A DNA stretch of 64,000 nucleotides, from the NCBI RefSeq assembly GCF_017948245.1, contig NZ_CP072869.1, positions 1 through 64,000 on the forward strand, in the 5' to 3' direction. Numbering within the stretch: position 1 is the stretch's first letter; the number at the start of each line of letters is the position of its first letter. Positions 35,573 to 44,096 of the stretch are shown piece after piece. The position numbers were made by a program, and so were the translations under genes. Source of the DNA: Rhizobium sp. NLR16a. Its GTDB lineage: Bacteria > Pseudomonadota > Alphaproteobacteria > Rhizobiales > Rhizobiaceae. The notes under the pieces were generated by a model. It was not told where the DNA came from. It was given only the letters and a program-made list of their open reading frames with translations, and did not search any database.

Positions 35573-35796
35573 AATTGTACTTGCTTTTCGGACCGCAAAC
35601 CACCCACCCGACGCCGTCGAGGCAGGGCTGGACCGTGCGATCATGGGCGCGAAAGCTATCGCGGATTGCAGCGTTGGCGGCCATGACCACCATGACGGCA
35701 CGCTACGCTACGCAAGGCTTCGCGCGCCGTCGGCCACGGCAGAGCAAGCTTCCCCATGCTACGGAATCCAGTTCACCACGCCCGGCGCTGCAGGTA
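35573..35796. other. short non-coding or decayed segment
   Basis: About 220 bases between the unrecognised protein and the IS21 relic. Frames are open on both strands but no product is recognisable. Confidence 0.4.
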
Positions 35797-36640
35797 CCCG
35801 ATCTCGTCGACGATTTGCAGGCTGGGCGTGCAGAAGAAGCGGATGCGCTCCTGTAGCTTGCCTTCACGTTCGGCGCGTGCGAGCACGGCGATCAGGCCAG
35901 CCAGGGTGCAGAAGTAGACGCCTCTGCCCGCTTTGACGGCTTCAGCACCGAGGGCGGTTGCCAGATGGCTCTTGCCGGTTCCAGGCGGTCCAAGGAAGTG
36001 GACGGATTCGCACCGCTGGACGAACCCGAGCTGGGCCAGCGTGAAGATACGATCCCTGCCGAGGGACGGCTGGAAGGCGAAGTCGAAACCCGCGAGCGTC
36101 ATGATGGTAGCCAGGCTGCCCATCTTCAGCGCGGGCTTGATATCGCTGTTCTCGTGCAGCGTCAGCTCTTCCGACAGCAGGATGTCGATCGCATCCAGCG
36201 TCGACAATTCTCCTTGTTCAAGGCGGCGGACGACATAGTCGAGCGCTTCGAGTGCACGCGGCATCTTCAGCCCGACGAGATCATGACGGATGCGATCGAT
36301 CATGGACGGCATGGCCCGAGGATGGCGCTCATGGGCGGTCCTCCTGTGCCATGGCCTGACCGACGGGGTCGTAGAAAGCAAGGGATCGTTGAAGGACCTT
36401 GGCGCCGGCATTCTGAAGGGTGACGCCGCGGTCGCCTGCCTTCGGCCATGAGCGATGAGACGTCATGCTTCGTCGATGGTCGCGATGCACGCGTCGCTGC
36501 TTTGGCCCCCCGGGGATCGGATGAAGGGCGACCAAGGTACCGTTCGCGAATGCCAACCTGCCTGGCGATCGCCGATACTGACAGGCACTGCCGATGCAAA
36601 TCCAGAATCATTATCGTCTCCCTCAGCTTGATCACCAATT
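35797..36640 (-). mobile_element. IS21-family element relic (istA deleted, istB truncated)
   Basis: On the minus strand the piece nearest 36640 encodes the IstA start (VIKLRETIMILDLHRQ, then LSVSAIARQVGI). It jumps at about 36555 to an IstA C-terminus (NGTLVALHPIPGG, then LAFYDPVGQ), with most of the integrase core deleted. IstB begins at about 36312 (SMIDRIRHDLVGLKMPRALE), keeps Walker A LGPPGTGKSHLA and is cut in Walker B (IVDEIGYL) at about 35797. The element cannot move. The stretch 36641-36803 is probably its outer end plus flank. Confidence 0.8.
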
Positions 36641-36803
36641 CCCTCCTTCCTTCCGGACATCGGAAGGAGTATCGAGGAGGCGCACCCCGGAAGACCGGCG
36701 GCACACCCAAACTGGGGAAGATTCAAACGGCATATTTGGGGAACATTGATCCGGTAACGACACGAGGTGTTTGGATTCGAGGTTGATCTGGCCGTCCAAC
36801 CAG

Positions 36804-37589
36804 CTATGGCTTTGCCTCAGGAAGCCTGGACGGTCCTATTCGATGGCGTGCCCGGTCTTTTTTTGCGCCGATCATCGTTTCGAGGGTTGCCACGTGGACC
36901 TCGTTTTCCGGCGCGGCGCCTTCCGTGGTGCCGGCCAACCATGTCAGTCCGGCGACCGCTGGTAGCAGCAGGAAGATAGACGGCGTTACACTGCGGCGTG
37001 CGAAGGCATGGACGAGCTCCTGCACTTCCGGTGGGATCTGCGGTCCATCGACCTTTAGAAAGCCCATCCGGGAATGATCGGCACCAGTGTGGGCATGCGC
37101 AAGGAGCAGCTCGAGACCACCGGCTACATTGATCACGTTAATCGGCTCGTGATCGAGCTTCGCGACTTCTTTGAGTAGCCACGTGATCTCCGCACCCGAG
37201 AAGCCAATCCCCTGCCCCCACGCACGAAACGCGGCCACGCCGTCCGCGTCTGCGGTGAGGTTAGCAAGAAAAGCGTGGACCGCTGGCGACAATTTGCCAG
37301 CAGCTTCGAACACATTGCGGATGTCCTGCACCAAGCCAGCCGCAAGCACCGTGGGCGCCGTTTCGTCATCGGATTGGAGGGCAGCGGGTGCCGCGCGCCC
37401 TGCTGCAGTGAGCAGGTTGGAGCGGATCGCATGGCGACGCGGAACGTTCAACTTCAGCATGCCGTGAACCACGGCATCGCCGCAGCGCGCCACCGTCTTC
37501 CAGTCGGCCGCGCGCTCGCCCTGCGCCCAGGCAGCCGCGGCAGTCACTGCGGGATGTTCTTCAAGGAGGTCGTCCAACGGATCGTTCAT
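36804..37589 (-). CDS. unrecognised 261-residue protein in the glucan-lyase group
   Basis: Starts at ATG 37589 with AAGGAACTCGCC upstream. Mostly helical, rich in Ala (AAAAWAQGERAADW near residue 18; VLAAGLVQDIRNVFEAAGKL near residue 80). One hydrophobic segment near residue 206 (PSIFLLLPAVAGLTWLAG) could be a single membrane anchor close to the C-terminus. No family recognised. It is the last gene of a minus-strand set running from the cupin-like gene (42809) through the GH31 lyase, but it is separated from the lyase by a short gene and about 240 non-coding bases, so operon membership is likely but unproven. Confidence 0.6.
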   Translation of the reverse strand: MNDPLDDLLEEHPAVTAAAAWAQGERAADWKTVARCGDAVVHGMLKLNVPRRHAIRSNLLTAAGRAAPAALQSDDETAPTVLAAGLVQDIRNVFEAAGKLSPAVHAFLANLTADADGVAAFRAWGQGIGFSGAEITWLLKEVAKLDHEPINVINVAGGLELLLAHAHTGADHSRMGFLKVDGPQIPPEVQELVHAFARRSVTPSIFLLLPAVAGLTWLAGTTEGAAPENEVHVATLETMIGAKKDRARHRIGPSRLPEAKP

Positions 37590-37631
37590 GGCGAGTTCCT
37601 TCAGTTCTTGACGCGTTAGTTGCGATGCGGA

Positions 37632-37898
37632 TCAGTAATCGGTCCAAACCTTGATGTCGTTGAAGCCTTGGTTGCTGACTGTAACCAGCGCGCCACGACC
37701 TTCACTGATCGATGTCTGCCACGGTTGGCCGGCCTCAAGCGGCTGCTTGTTGAGAGGCTTGCAGCAAAGCTCGATGTGCCAGCCCAGAACTGAATCGCCC
37801 CTATCGCTGCACTGCGCGAACAGGGTGGTTCCAAGGCCGACCGGGCGCGTGCTGTAGACCTTGCTTCTGCCCGGTTTGAGGGTAGTTTGCCCTGACAT
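37632..37898 (-). CDS. small unrecognised protein (88 residues)
   Basis: ATG 37898 is preceded by AAAGGAAG; the frame is open to 38018, without a good ribosome site there. The sequence is rich in Gly, Ser and Thr with two Cys pairs (FAQCSDRGD and ELCCKPLN) and aromatic residues at intervals (GWHIEL, PWQTSIS, VWTDY), resembling a small beta-rich domain. No family recognised. It lies 42 bases before the 36804-37589 gene on the same strand. Confidence 0.55.
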   Translation of the reverse strand: MSGQTTLKPGRSKVYSTRPVGLGTTLFAQCSDRGDSVLGWHIELCCKPLNKQPLEAGQPWQTSISEGRGALVTVSNQGFNDIKVWTDY

Positions 37899-38141
37899 TC
37901 GACTTCCTTTCGTCGGATTAACATTCTCTGGCGGAAGGACGGTGGCCCGACGATTGAAATAAATCGGGCGCCCGTACTTGTTTGCGTATGACATGGACGA
38001 AGAAACTTCGCCCTGCATTATCGATGTCGGCCGGCGCGCCGATGATCCTGTTGAACGATCTTTCTGGCTGACACCAGGCTAAACTGGTGTGCGTGAAAGA
38101 ATTCCCAATTGAGGCCGCCTGCGCAGGAGCCCGCTGAAGTA

Positions 38142-41100
38142 TCATTCGTTAATTTTGATGGTGACATTTTTTTCCCCGTTCAAATCAGAGGTGCTCACTT
38201 TGAACCAAACACTCTTTGTCTGTTGCTCAATGAGCATCCCCTCTCCAGCATATTCGAAAAGCTCATCTCGCGATGACAGCACGTCCTTCACTGACCGACC
38301 GGATACAACTGCTACCCGCTCACGGAGGTCATGCGACCGCAGTCGAAGATATAGGAATTGCGGTAGCGCATATTCGTATCGTTTTGGCGTGAGAAGTATT
38401 GTTCTCTCAAGTGAGCTATTCGCATCCCATTGTCCTGATTGCTTGACTTCGATGACCGAGAATCTGCCCTTTAACTCCGCGTCACGACTTACGCCGCCGT
38501 CATCCCAATAGAGGTCGTACGAGTACTGCTCATCGTTGTCTTCCCCAGGCACGGGGGGATAAAGCGACAGCACGAGAGGCTGATCGTATTTGTCTAGAGC
38601 CTGGATATTCTTGAAAGGAACATCCAGGTTTGAAACATGATGACGCTCTGGGATAATCGCTCCTTCCCTCACGAATATCGGAAGAGAATCGATCTCCGCG
38701 GCCATCGAAAGACGCTGCCCGCCGGTAATTGGATTCGTGCCATCGATCAAATCACGTACGACGTCGTACTGGAACCACTTCGTAGACCGCCCCTCGCCGG
38801 TGCGAGGAAAGTAGACCTCGGTTTCAGCCAAATACGATCCGGCTTGGCCAGCGGCGCTCTTCGTTAAAATTGGTGCGACAAGGACCGATTTGGCAAGGAA
38901 GAATTGCGTTCCCAGAATATCCCGATTTTCTTCAGTGAAGATTCCCGCGTCACCGTCCCAAAGGCACATGGCCCTGTTAATCGGCGCGCCCGTTTGCGTG
39001 TTTTCATACATTGCATCGTACAGCAGATGATGCCAGCGGACTCTGAAGCACACGAATTCCGCCATGATCTGACCGAAGTTCTTCGATCCATCGGCCGTCG
39101 CAGGGTCAGTGTAGTTGTAGACTTCCTGATATTGTTTCATGGCGTCATAGTGATTGCGGACCCATGGCTGTAGTGCGGCAGCCTGTGTCCAGCGCGTGAT
39201 TAGTTCAGGTTCGCTGATGGCGCCGATGTCGATATCTTCCGGACCAAGCACGAGGCGATCGTAGACTGCAGGATTGTGGCTGCGATTTTTTTGCTCACCA
39301 TAAAATGTATTAGCTGGGTTTGTCGGATCTTCACCCGGCGCGAAGCCTCCCAGATCTGCCCCTACGATAGGAAAGCCGGACATCCCGAGATTGAGAATCT
39401 GCGGTATACACACCTGCAAGTGATGCCAAGTGGATGCGTTGTCACCGGTCCAATGTCCGGAATAATGTTGCAGGCCGGGGTAACCGCTTCGGCAAATCAC
39501 GTAGCTGCGCTTGAAGTCCTTCAGCAAATCCGCGTGAGCCTCGAGACCAAATTCGTATGTGGAGCGCGCCACCATATATGCATGCAAATTCCGCAGCTCC
39601 ACGAACGGAGTTTTACGGCCATCGCCGAAGCGTGGATCAGTCAACAGCAACTGTCCGTGATAACTGCGCCAATTGAACATATTGGATCGACGGTGATCAT
39701 CCGTAGGAGACTCGCCAGTAAGCGACCAGCCGAACTGATTGCGAGGAGAAGATGTGTCAGCAAAATTCTTGCCATCCTCCACATGTGGCATAGGGTCGGG
39801 GACTGCCATGTCCTGCCAGACGAAGCCTAGCCCGTTTCGCAGGAGGTTGGCATATTGTTTTCCCCAAAAACGCGCAGCTTCGGTTCTGCCGTAGTCAGTC
39901 ACCACCGCGCCGATGGTATCCCGTTCTCCGGTCTGGGCGTTTACGCCATAATCCAGCACCAAAACGTTCTGATCGGGGTAGCGGACGCCCGCCAGCGGGG
40001 TGTAGGTGAGACCTGGATAGGCTGCTTCGCTTCGCGGACCGCGGAATTTTGTGATGTTGCCTTCGCCCTCATTTCGTACGTAGTAAGAGTTTTCGATCAA
40101 ACCCTTGGCGGTCTCATACTGGGTCTTTGCAAGATCGTTTGGATCGTACGCAATCTTGTCAGCGCGAATGAATGGAGTGATGTTTGTCTGGCATTGCAGA
40201 CCGTAATCTGCCGCCCAGTCAAATACCGATTTGCCGATTCCGACAGCGCCCCCGGACCAGAAGCTGCTCTTAATCGAGAACACCTTTTTGTCTTCCTGGA
40301 CGTCTATATCGATACCGAGACCCTCAATCGGCACACCGAAACCGCGATATCCCTCAACGATATCCTCAACATAGACATGTATCTGATCGGTATCGCCTTG
40401 CGGACGAAGCAGGCCAAGGCAACCGTATTTGGCCTGATAATAGCCGAAGATATACTTAGGCGGCATGACTGCGCGTCGATTCAGGAGCCCGGCGGGCGCA
40501 TCAGGAGAAAGAGTCCCTCGTCCCATCAGATAGGTATATGTGTCCAAGATATTGCTTGCGGTTTCGCCGAACATGTAATGGCAGTCAAATTCGCCATGCT
40601 GCGCGCCGGCGATAACAGTCTGCGAGTCGCGAGCCACACCTTTGAGCGAAAAAAATGTTTGGCCGGTATTATCAAGAAAGGCGCCGAGAAAAGCTGGCTT
40701 TTCATTGATGACGGATCGCTCGATGTAAAAGGGCGCGTTCAGGTATTGTGGGACGTAATAGTTCGCCTTGAACGTATCCTTGTACGACACGCTGTTGGGG
40801 AAGACCTCCGGTTGATTGTACCAGAGGTTATCGTAATTGTAGCAAGTAATTTCCTGCCCGTTGCGATCCAGACCGGAGCGTCCACTATGGGAATAACCGC
40901 TTGCTCCTTCGTCCGGATCGGCATTCGACGTGAGATTGTAGTCGAGTATTCCGCCAAGGCCGAAGTAGTGGGTGGCTTCCGTTGCTCTACGCACCATATT
41001 GGCAACGGTACCAGTGTCTTTTCCCGCATGCATTAGCGGGCCGGAGGACACGTCGATAATACCTCCGTCACTCAGCCTCCGGAGCTGAATCGACAGGAGA

Positions 41101-41555
41101 CCACTCTCAGCTCGGATGAATTCGATGCTGACTGAGCGAAGCAAGATAGAGGCACCATTGCTATTCCAGCTCAGAACAGGGGAGTACCCCAGCGTTGTTT
41201 CATGCTGCCTGATTTGTCTCAGCCTGGATGAAACAATAGGGCCATAGACCTTCTCGGGAAAGGCTGAAAGTGAGTTCGCATATGGTGCAAACCGAATCCT
41301 AAAGGCGTTTTTCTGACATGACGTAACCTGCAAGACTATCGTGATCGCATGTGCGTCTTCGCTTTCGGAATCGCTCTTTGCCTGGGCGTCAATGTGAATT
41401 GTCCAATCTTGGTCGAATCCCCCTGTCGATCTGGGTGCTCCGTCCCAAAAAACGGAATAGAGAACGACATCGTCGCCGACGGTCCATTCGTCCGCGGGAA
41501 CATAATCATAGGTATTGTACGGCTTCCAAGAAGCCGGTAGCTTTCTGTCAGACAT
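38142..41555 (-). CDS. GH31 family alpha-1,4-glucan lyase-like protein
   Basis: A 1137-residue GH31 protein without a signal peptide. Length and landmarks match the algal and fungal alpha-1,4-glucan lyases, which split glucan by beta-elimination to 1,5-anhydro-D-fructose, better than alpha-glucosidases. Markers: YNTYDYV near residue 13; YNYDNLWYNQ near 239; RRAVMPPKYIFGYYQ near 360; EGLGIDIDVQ near 411; CQTNITPFIR near 455; nucleophile Asp582 in FVWQDMAVP; acid/base candidate Asp705 in HWTGDNAS; PWVRNHYD later. In glucosidases the nucleophile motif is W-x-DMNE; here Val replaces that Glu (WQDMAV), as I recall for the lyases (WQDMTV). Starts 33 bases after the exported cupin-like gene. A glucosidase or transglycosidase function remains possible until assayed. 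Confidence 0.85.
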   Translation of the reverse strand: MSDRKLPASWKPYNTYDYVPADEWTVGDDVVLYSVFWDGAPRSTGGFDQDWTIHIDAQAKSDSESEDAHAITIVLQVTSCQKNAFRIRFAPYANSLSAFPEKVYGPIVSSRLRQIRQHETTLGYSPVLSWNSNGASILLRSVSIEFIRAESGLLSIQLRRLSDGGIIDVSSGPLMHAGKDTGTVANMVRRATEATHYFGLGGILDYNLTSNADPDEGASGYSHSGRSGLDRNGQEITCYNYDNLWYNQPEVFPNSVSYKDTFKANYYVPQYLNAPFYIERSVINEKPAFLGAFLDNTGQTFFSLKGVARDSQTVIAGAQHGEFDCHYMFGETASNILDTYTYLMGRGTLSPDAPAGLLNRRAVMPPKYIFGYYQAKYGCLGLLRPQGDTDQIHVYVEDIVEGYRGFGVPIEGLGIDIDVQEDKKVFSIKSSFWSGGAVGIGKSVFDWAADYGLQCQTNITPFIRADKIAYDPNDLAKTQYETAKGLIENSYYVRNEGEGNITKFRGPRSEAAYPGLTYTPLAGVRYPDQNVLVLDYGVNAQTGERDTIGAVVTDYGRTEAARFWGKQYANLLRNGLGFVWQDMAVPDPMPHVEDGKNFADTSSPRNQFGWSLTGESPTDDHRRSNMFNWRSYHGQLLLTDPRFGDGRKTPFVELRNLHAYMVARSTYEFGLEAHADLLKDFKRSYVICRSGYPGLQHYSGHWTGDNASTWHHLQVCIPQILNLGMSGFPIVGADLGGFAPGEDPTNPANTFYGEQKNRSHNPAVYDRLVLGPEDIDIGAISEPELITRWTQAAALQPWVRNHYDAMKQYQEVYNYTDPATADGSKNFGQIMAEFVCFRVRWHHLLYDAMYENTQTGAPINRAMCLWDGDAGIFTEENRDILGTQFFLAKSVLVAPILTKSAAGQAGSYLAETEVYFPRTGEGRSTKWFQYDVVRDLIDGTNPITGGQRLSMAAEIDSLPIFVREGAIIPERHHVSNLDVPFKNIQALDKYDQPLVLSLYPPVPGEDNDEQYSYDLYWDDGGVSRDAELKGRFSVIEVKQSGQWDANSSLERTILLTPKRYEYALPQFLYLRLRSHDLRERVAVVSGRSVKDVLSSRDELFEYAGEGMLIEQQTKSVWFKVSTSDLNGEKNVTIKINE

Positions 41556-41588
41556 TGTTCATGCCTCTCAATAAACTGGATAGGGCGC

Positions 41589-42809
41589 TTAGGAAGCACG
41601 GTGGAACTCGAAGGCGATCCAGATGCAATCTGTATCGGAATAATATTGATGGGGCGGGTAATAGAAGCACGGATTTTCGGCGCTTGCTGAACGCGCGACA
41701 TCGGAATGCCCACCCCAGGCGTTGTAAGTTGTGACGATAGGCATCGGTGAATGTGTCGCACCGGGAGCAAGCCGATGCTCCTCATAAAGACCCGCGAAGG
41801 ACGCCGATGCATCGAACGGAAAAGAATAGTCGCTCAAGGCCACGTTTGCGGGCTCTATGTTCACTGCCTGTTGCGCAGTTTTCAGGTCCCTGAATTTTTG
41901 CATGCGACCAAACCCCACGAGTTGTGTGTGGATCTCCAAAAAATTGTGGTAATGGACGTCGTGGACACCTGCATCGGACCCGGCCGGCAACCACCAAAGA
42001 TTGGCGTAAACGTTGTAACCGAGAGGCTCACTTCCAGGAGGAGATGACTGGCCTGCCATTTTCCAAGGGTCGATCTTGACGAGGTGGTCGAGCTGCAATT
42101 GACTTGAAATCCACAGCGGAAGGGACGGAAATCCCTCCGGGTATTGGTAGCGCGTCCAGGAATCCGCCTCAGCGAAAACGTCCGACGTGTGATTTTTTGG
42201 CTCGCGGACGTGAACAAGCGACACAAGACCGTCGGCTGATGCGTACGCGGTCGAGATCTGGACACCCGAACGGACGATTGCGCTTTGCAGCGGCTGTACA
42301 GTATGCTTGAGGGGAGAAGCAACGGCCGGCGACTTATCGTCATCCGCGTCTGCCGACACAAAGACGGGCTGCGAACCAAGGTTGGTCAAAATGATACTGC
42401 TGATGTCACGCGCAGAAAAGAGCGTTCCTGTGTCGAAACTGTAAAGATTGCTGACGAGAAAGCCGCTCAAGTGTTTGCCGTTGAAGGGATACGGCGTCGC
42501 AACATTCTCGCCCGACCCTGGTTGCACCACGATGGATTGCGGTGCCGCGGGGTTGGCACCAGGCCCCCTTCGCATATCTGGACCTTGGGGGCCGCGAAGA
42601 TCGGCAACGAGAAGCCGTGGCGGGCGTCTGTTCGAATCATCGTTTATGGTCTCACGTACCGGGTCTGGGGCTGCATCCGCTCGTCGCGCCAGCATCAAAC
42701 CTCCTGCGATTCCTCCGCCACCCAGCAGAAGTTTGCGCCGCGAAAGACGGCTTTCATCTACAGATTTATGATCTTCCAGTTGCCCGCCATTCGGGATGAA
42801 CGTTTTCAT
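41589..42809 (-). CDS. Tat-exported cupin-like protein paired with the glucan lyase
   Basis: A 406-residue protein with a twin-arginine signal (LSRRKLLLGG, Arg24-Arg25, then a hydrophobic run to ADAA near residue 47). ATG 42809 follows GCGGAGGAC. The C-terminal half has a metal-site-like cluster GVHDVHYHNFLEIHTQ (His286, His288, Glu292, His294) and a later His in PGATHSP (353), the spacing of a cupin barrel. PYPFNGKHLSGFLVSNLYSF and two Trp-rich segments are further constant-looking features. I do not recognise a named family. Because it precedes the lyase gene by 33 bases, an enzyme acting on 1,5-anhydrofructose (dehydratase or tautomerase, some of which are cupins) or on the polysaccharide is a reasonable but untested idea. 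Confidence 0.65.
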   Translation of the reverse strand: MKTFIPNGGQLEDHKSVDESRLSRRKLLLGGGGIAGGLMLARRADAAPDPVRETINDDSNRRPPRLLVADLRGPQGPDMRRGPGANPAAPQSIVVQPGSGENVATPYPFNGKHLSGFLVSNLYSFDTGTLFSARDISSIILTNLGSQPVFVSADADDDKSPAVASPLKHTVQPLQSAIVRSGVQISTAYASADGLVSLVHVREPKNHTSDVFAEADSWTRYQYPEGFPSLPLWISSQLQLDHLVKIDPWKMAGQSSPPGSEPLGYNVYANLWWLPAGSDAGVHDVHYHNFLEIHTQLVGFGRMQKFRDLKTAQQAVNIEPANVALSDYSFPFDASASFAGLYEEHRLAPGATHSPMPIVTTYNAWGGHSDVARSASAENPCFYYPPHQYYSDTDCIWIAFEFHRAS

Positions 42810-43549
42810 GAGTGTCGTCCTCCGCAGTAACCCGTTCTCATCGGCGCATAACTTGGGTTCGCTGTTACGAGAGTGTGCCAGACATCAAAAGAAATGTGAC
42901 TGATCAACGTAGCTCCCCGGGGTCTGCGGTCTCTCACATGATTTGTAAGTTTGATTGATCCCGCAGTTGTTTCGGCTGCGGCGTGTCGGCGGCCCCGCGA
43001 CGGATCGGGATGTGCCACCTCCAACTGGGGGGCTACCCAAACCCGATCCGCTTGCAAGCCGTCCCCGGGATCGCGACGAATGCACGTTGCCTTCTTTTCA
43101 AACCGTTCGCTGCCGAAATGTGCCATTAGAGTCTCCGTGACGAGATATAAGATTCATTGCGGGTCTAAACCGTCATGACGCAAGTGTCAACGTCATAGGT
43201 CATCAGTGCGCGTATATTGCCGCGACAACATAACTCGCCACTCCATGGAGGAGGCATTTCGTTAGCCTGATTGCGTTTTCACTCATCTAGTGGCAGCGAG
43301 GAATTCCTCGGCGACTCGCGCCGGGGCGCGGGCCACTCCTCGAGCGGGACGAACGTTCCTCCATCCCACAGAGACCTCCTGCCGGTCGAGTGGCAAGCGC
43401 AGACCAAGCAGCGACGCGCCGTAGCCGACCGGAGTAGGCTTGGATTGCATGCACCATAGCGTCAATGCCGTGGGCGGCGAGGTGCGGCGGCATGCTGAGC
43501 GTTAGTTCGGAATCGAGGATCGCCTACTCCTGAATGAGGGGCGGCGAGA
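42810..43549. other. 740-bp region upstream of the lyase group
   Basis: No gene is supported. It must contain the promoter of the minus-strand group, but I see no convincing -35/-10 pair. Near 43290-43360 there is a segment repeated in diverged form at 45525-45600. Confidence 0.5.
43290..43360. repeat. diverged repeat, copy A (copy B at 45525-45600)
   Basis: Both copies contain CAGCGARG-x-ATTCCTCGGCGAC-like sequence, then a GC-rich stretch, then TCGAGCGG and GTTCCTCCATC at matching spacing. In copy B the minus strand reads as YFRSKTDPRPSPKRVAEEML; copy A reads similarly with a shift. This looks like two remains of one short coding unit on either side of the RepA-like gene. Confidence 0.5.
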
Positions 43550-43895
43550 TCACGACTTTCTTTTCGGCGATAGTGTCGCTACGATGGCGACAGGCTTCAC
43601 TTGCGATCCGGTGGCCGCCGTGGCCGGCACCCGCAAAAGCGGCAGCCGCTCGCCGGTGGCAAGGTAGATACCATAGATATCATCAAGCCAACCCGGGGAT
43701 TTCGAGAGATAGACGACGAGCTTTGCCGTATGCGGCGCGCTGCCGCCGCCGATCGATAGGACAGCTTCGATGCCGCGCTGGCGGGAAAGTTCAGCCGCCG
43801 CTCCGATGACATGCGATGGCGGGTAGGTGACCAGGCCGTCGAACACGGTAAGCGCGATATCCCGCGGGAATATACCATCAACCAATGCTGAAGAG
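43550..43895 (-). pseudogene. iron-containing alcohol dehydrogenase remnant
   Basis: The minus-strand frame reads VFDGLVTYPPSHVIGAAAEL, then VLSIGGGSAPHTAKLVVYL, then LPLLRVPATAATGSQVKPVA, the cofactor half of an Fe-ADH/maleylacetate reductase. The GGGS-x-xDTAK motif has Asp replaced by His, and the metal-binding C-terminal domain is missing. No functional start. A decayed gene. Confidence 0.75.
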
Positions 43896-44096
43896 CGGTA
43901 TTAAGCGGAAGCAGCCATGGCCGCATAACTTGAACGAAATCGTCCCGAGTAAATCCGGTGCGGTTCAACCTCACGCAAATGCGGGATGTTCTTGCAACAC
44001 CTCATTTGCTAGTTTTCCTCTGCCGATGTGATCTTCTTGCTGAGGTCCTTATCCGTCGAGCGCACGTGGATGCGCAAAATACGTGAGTTCACTTGC

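Noticed and set aside
38142..42809. Plus-strand frames up to 393 codons across the lyase and cupin-like genes
   Set aside because: All are antisense shadows of strongly supported minus-strand genes.
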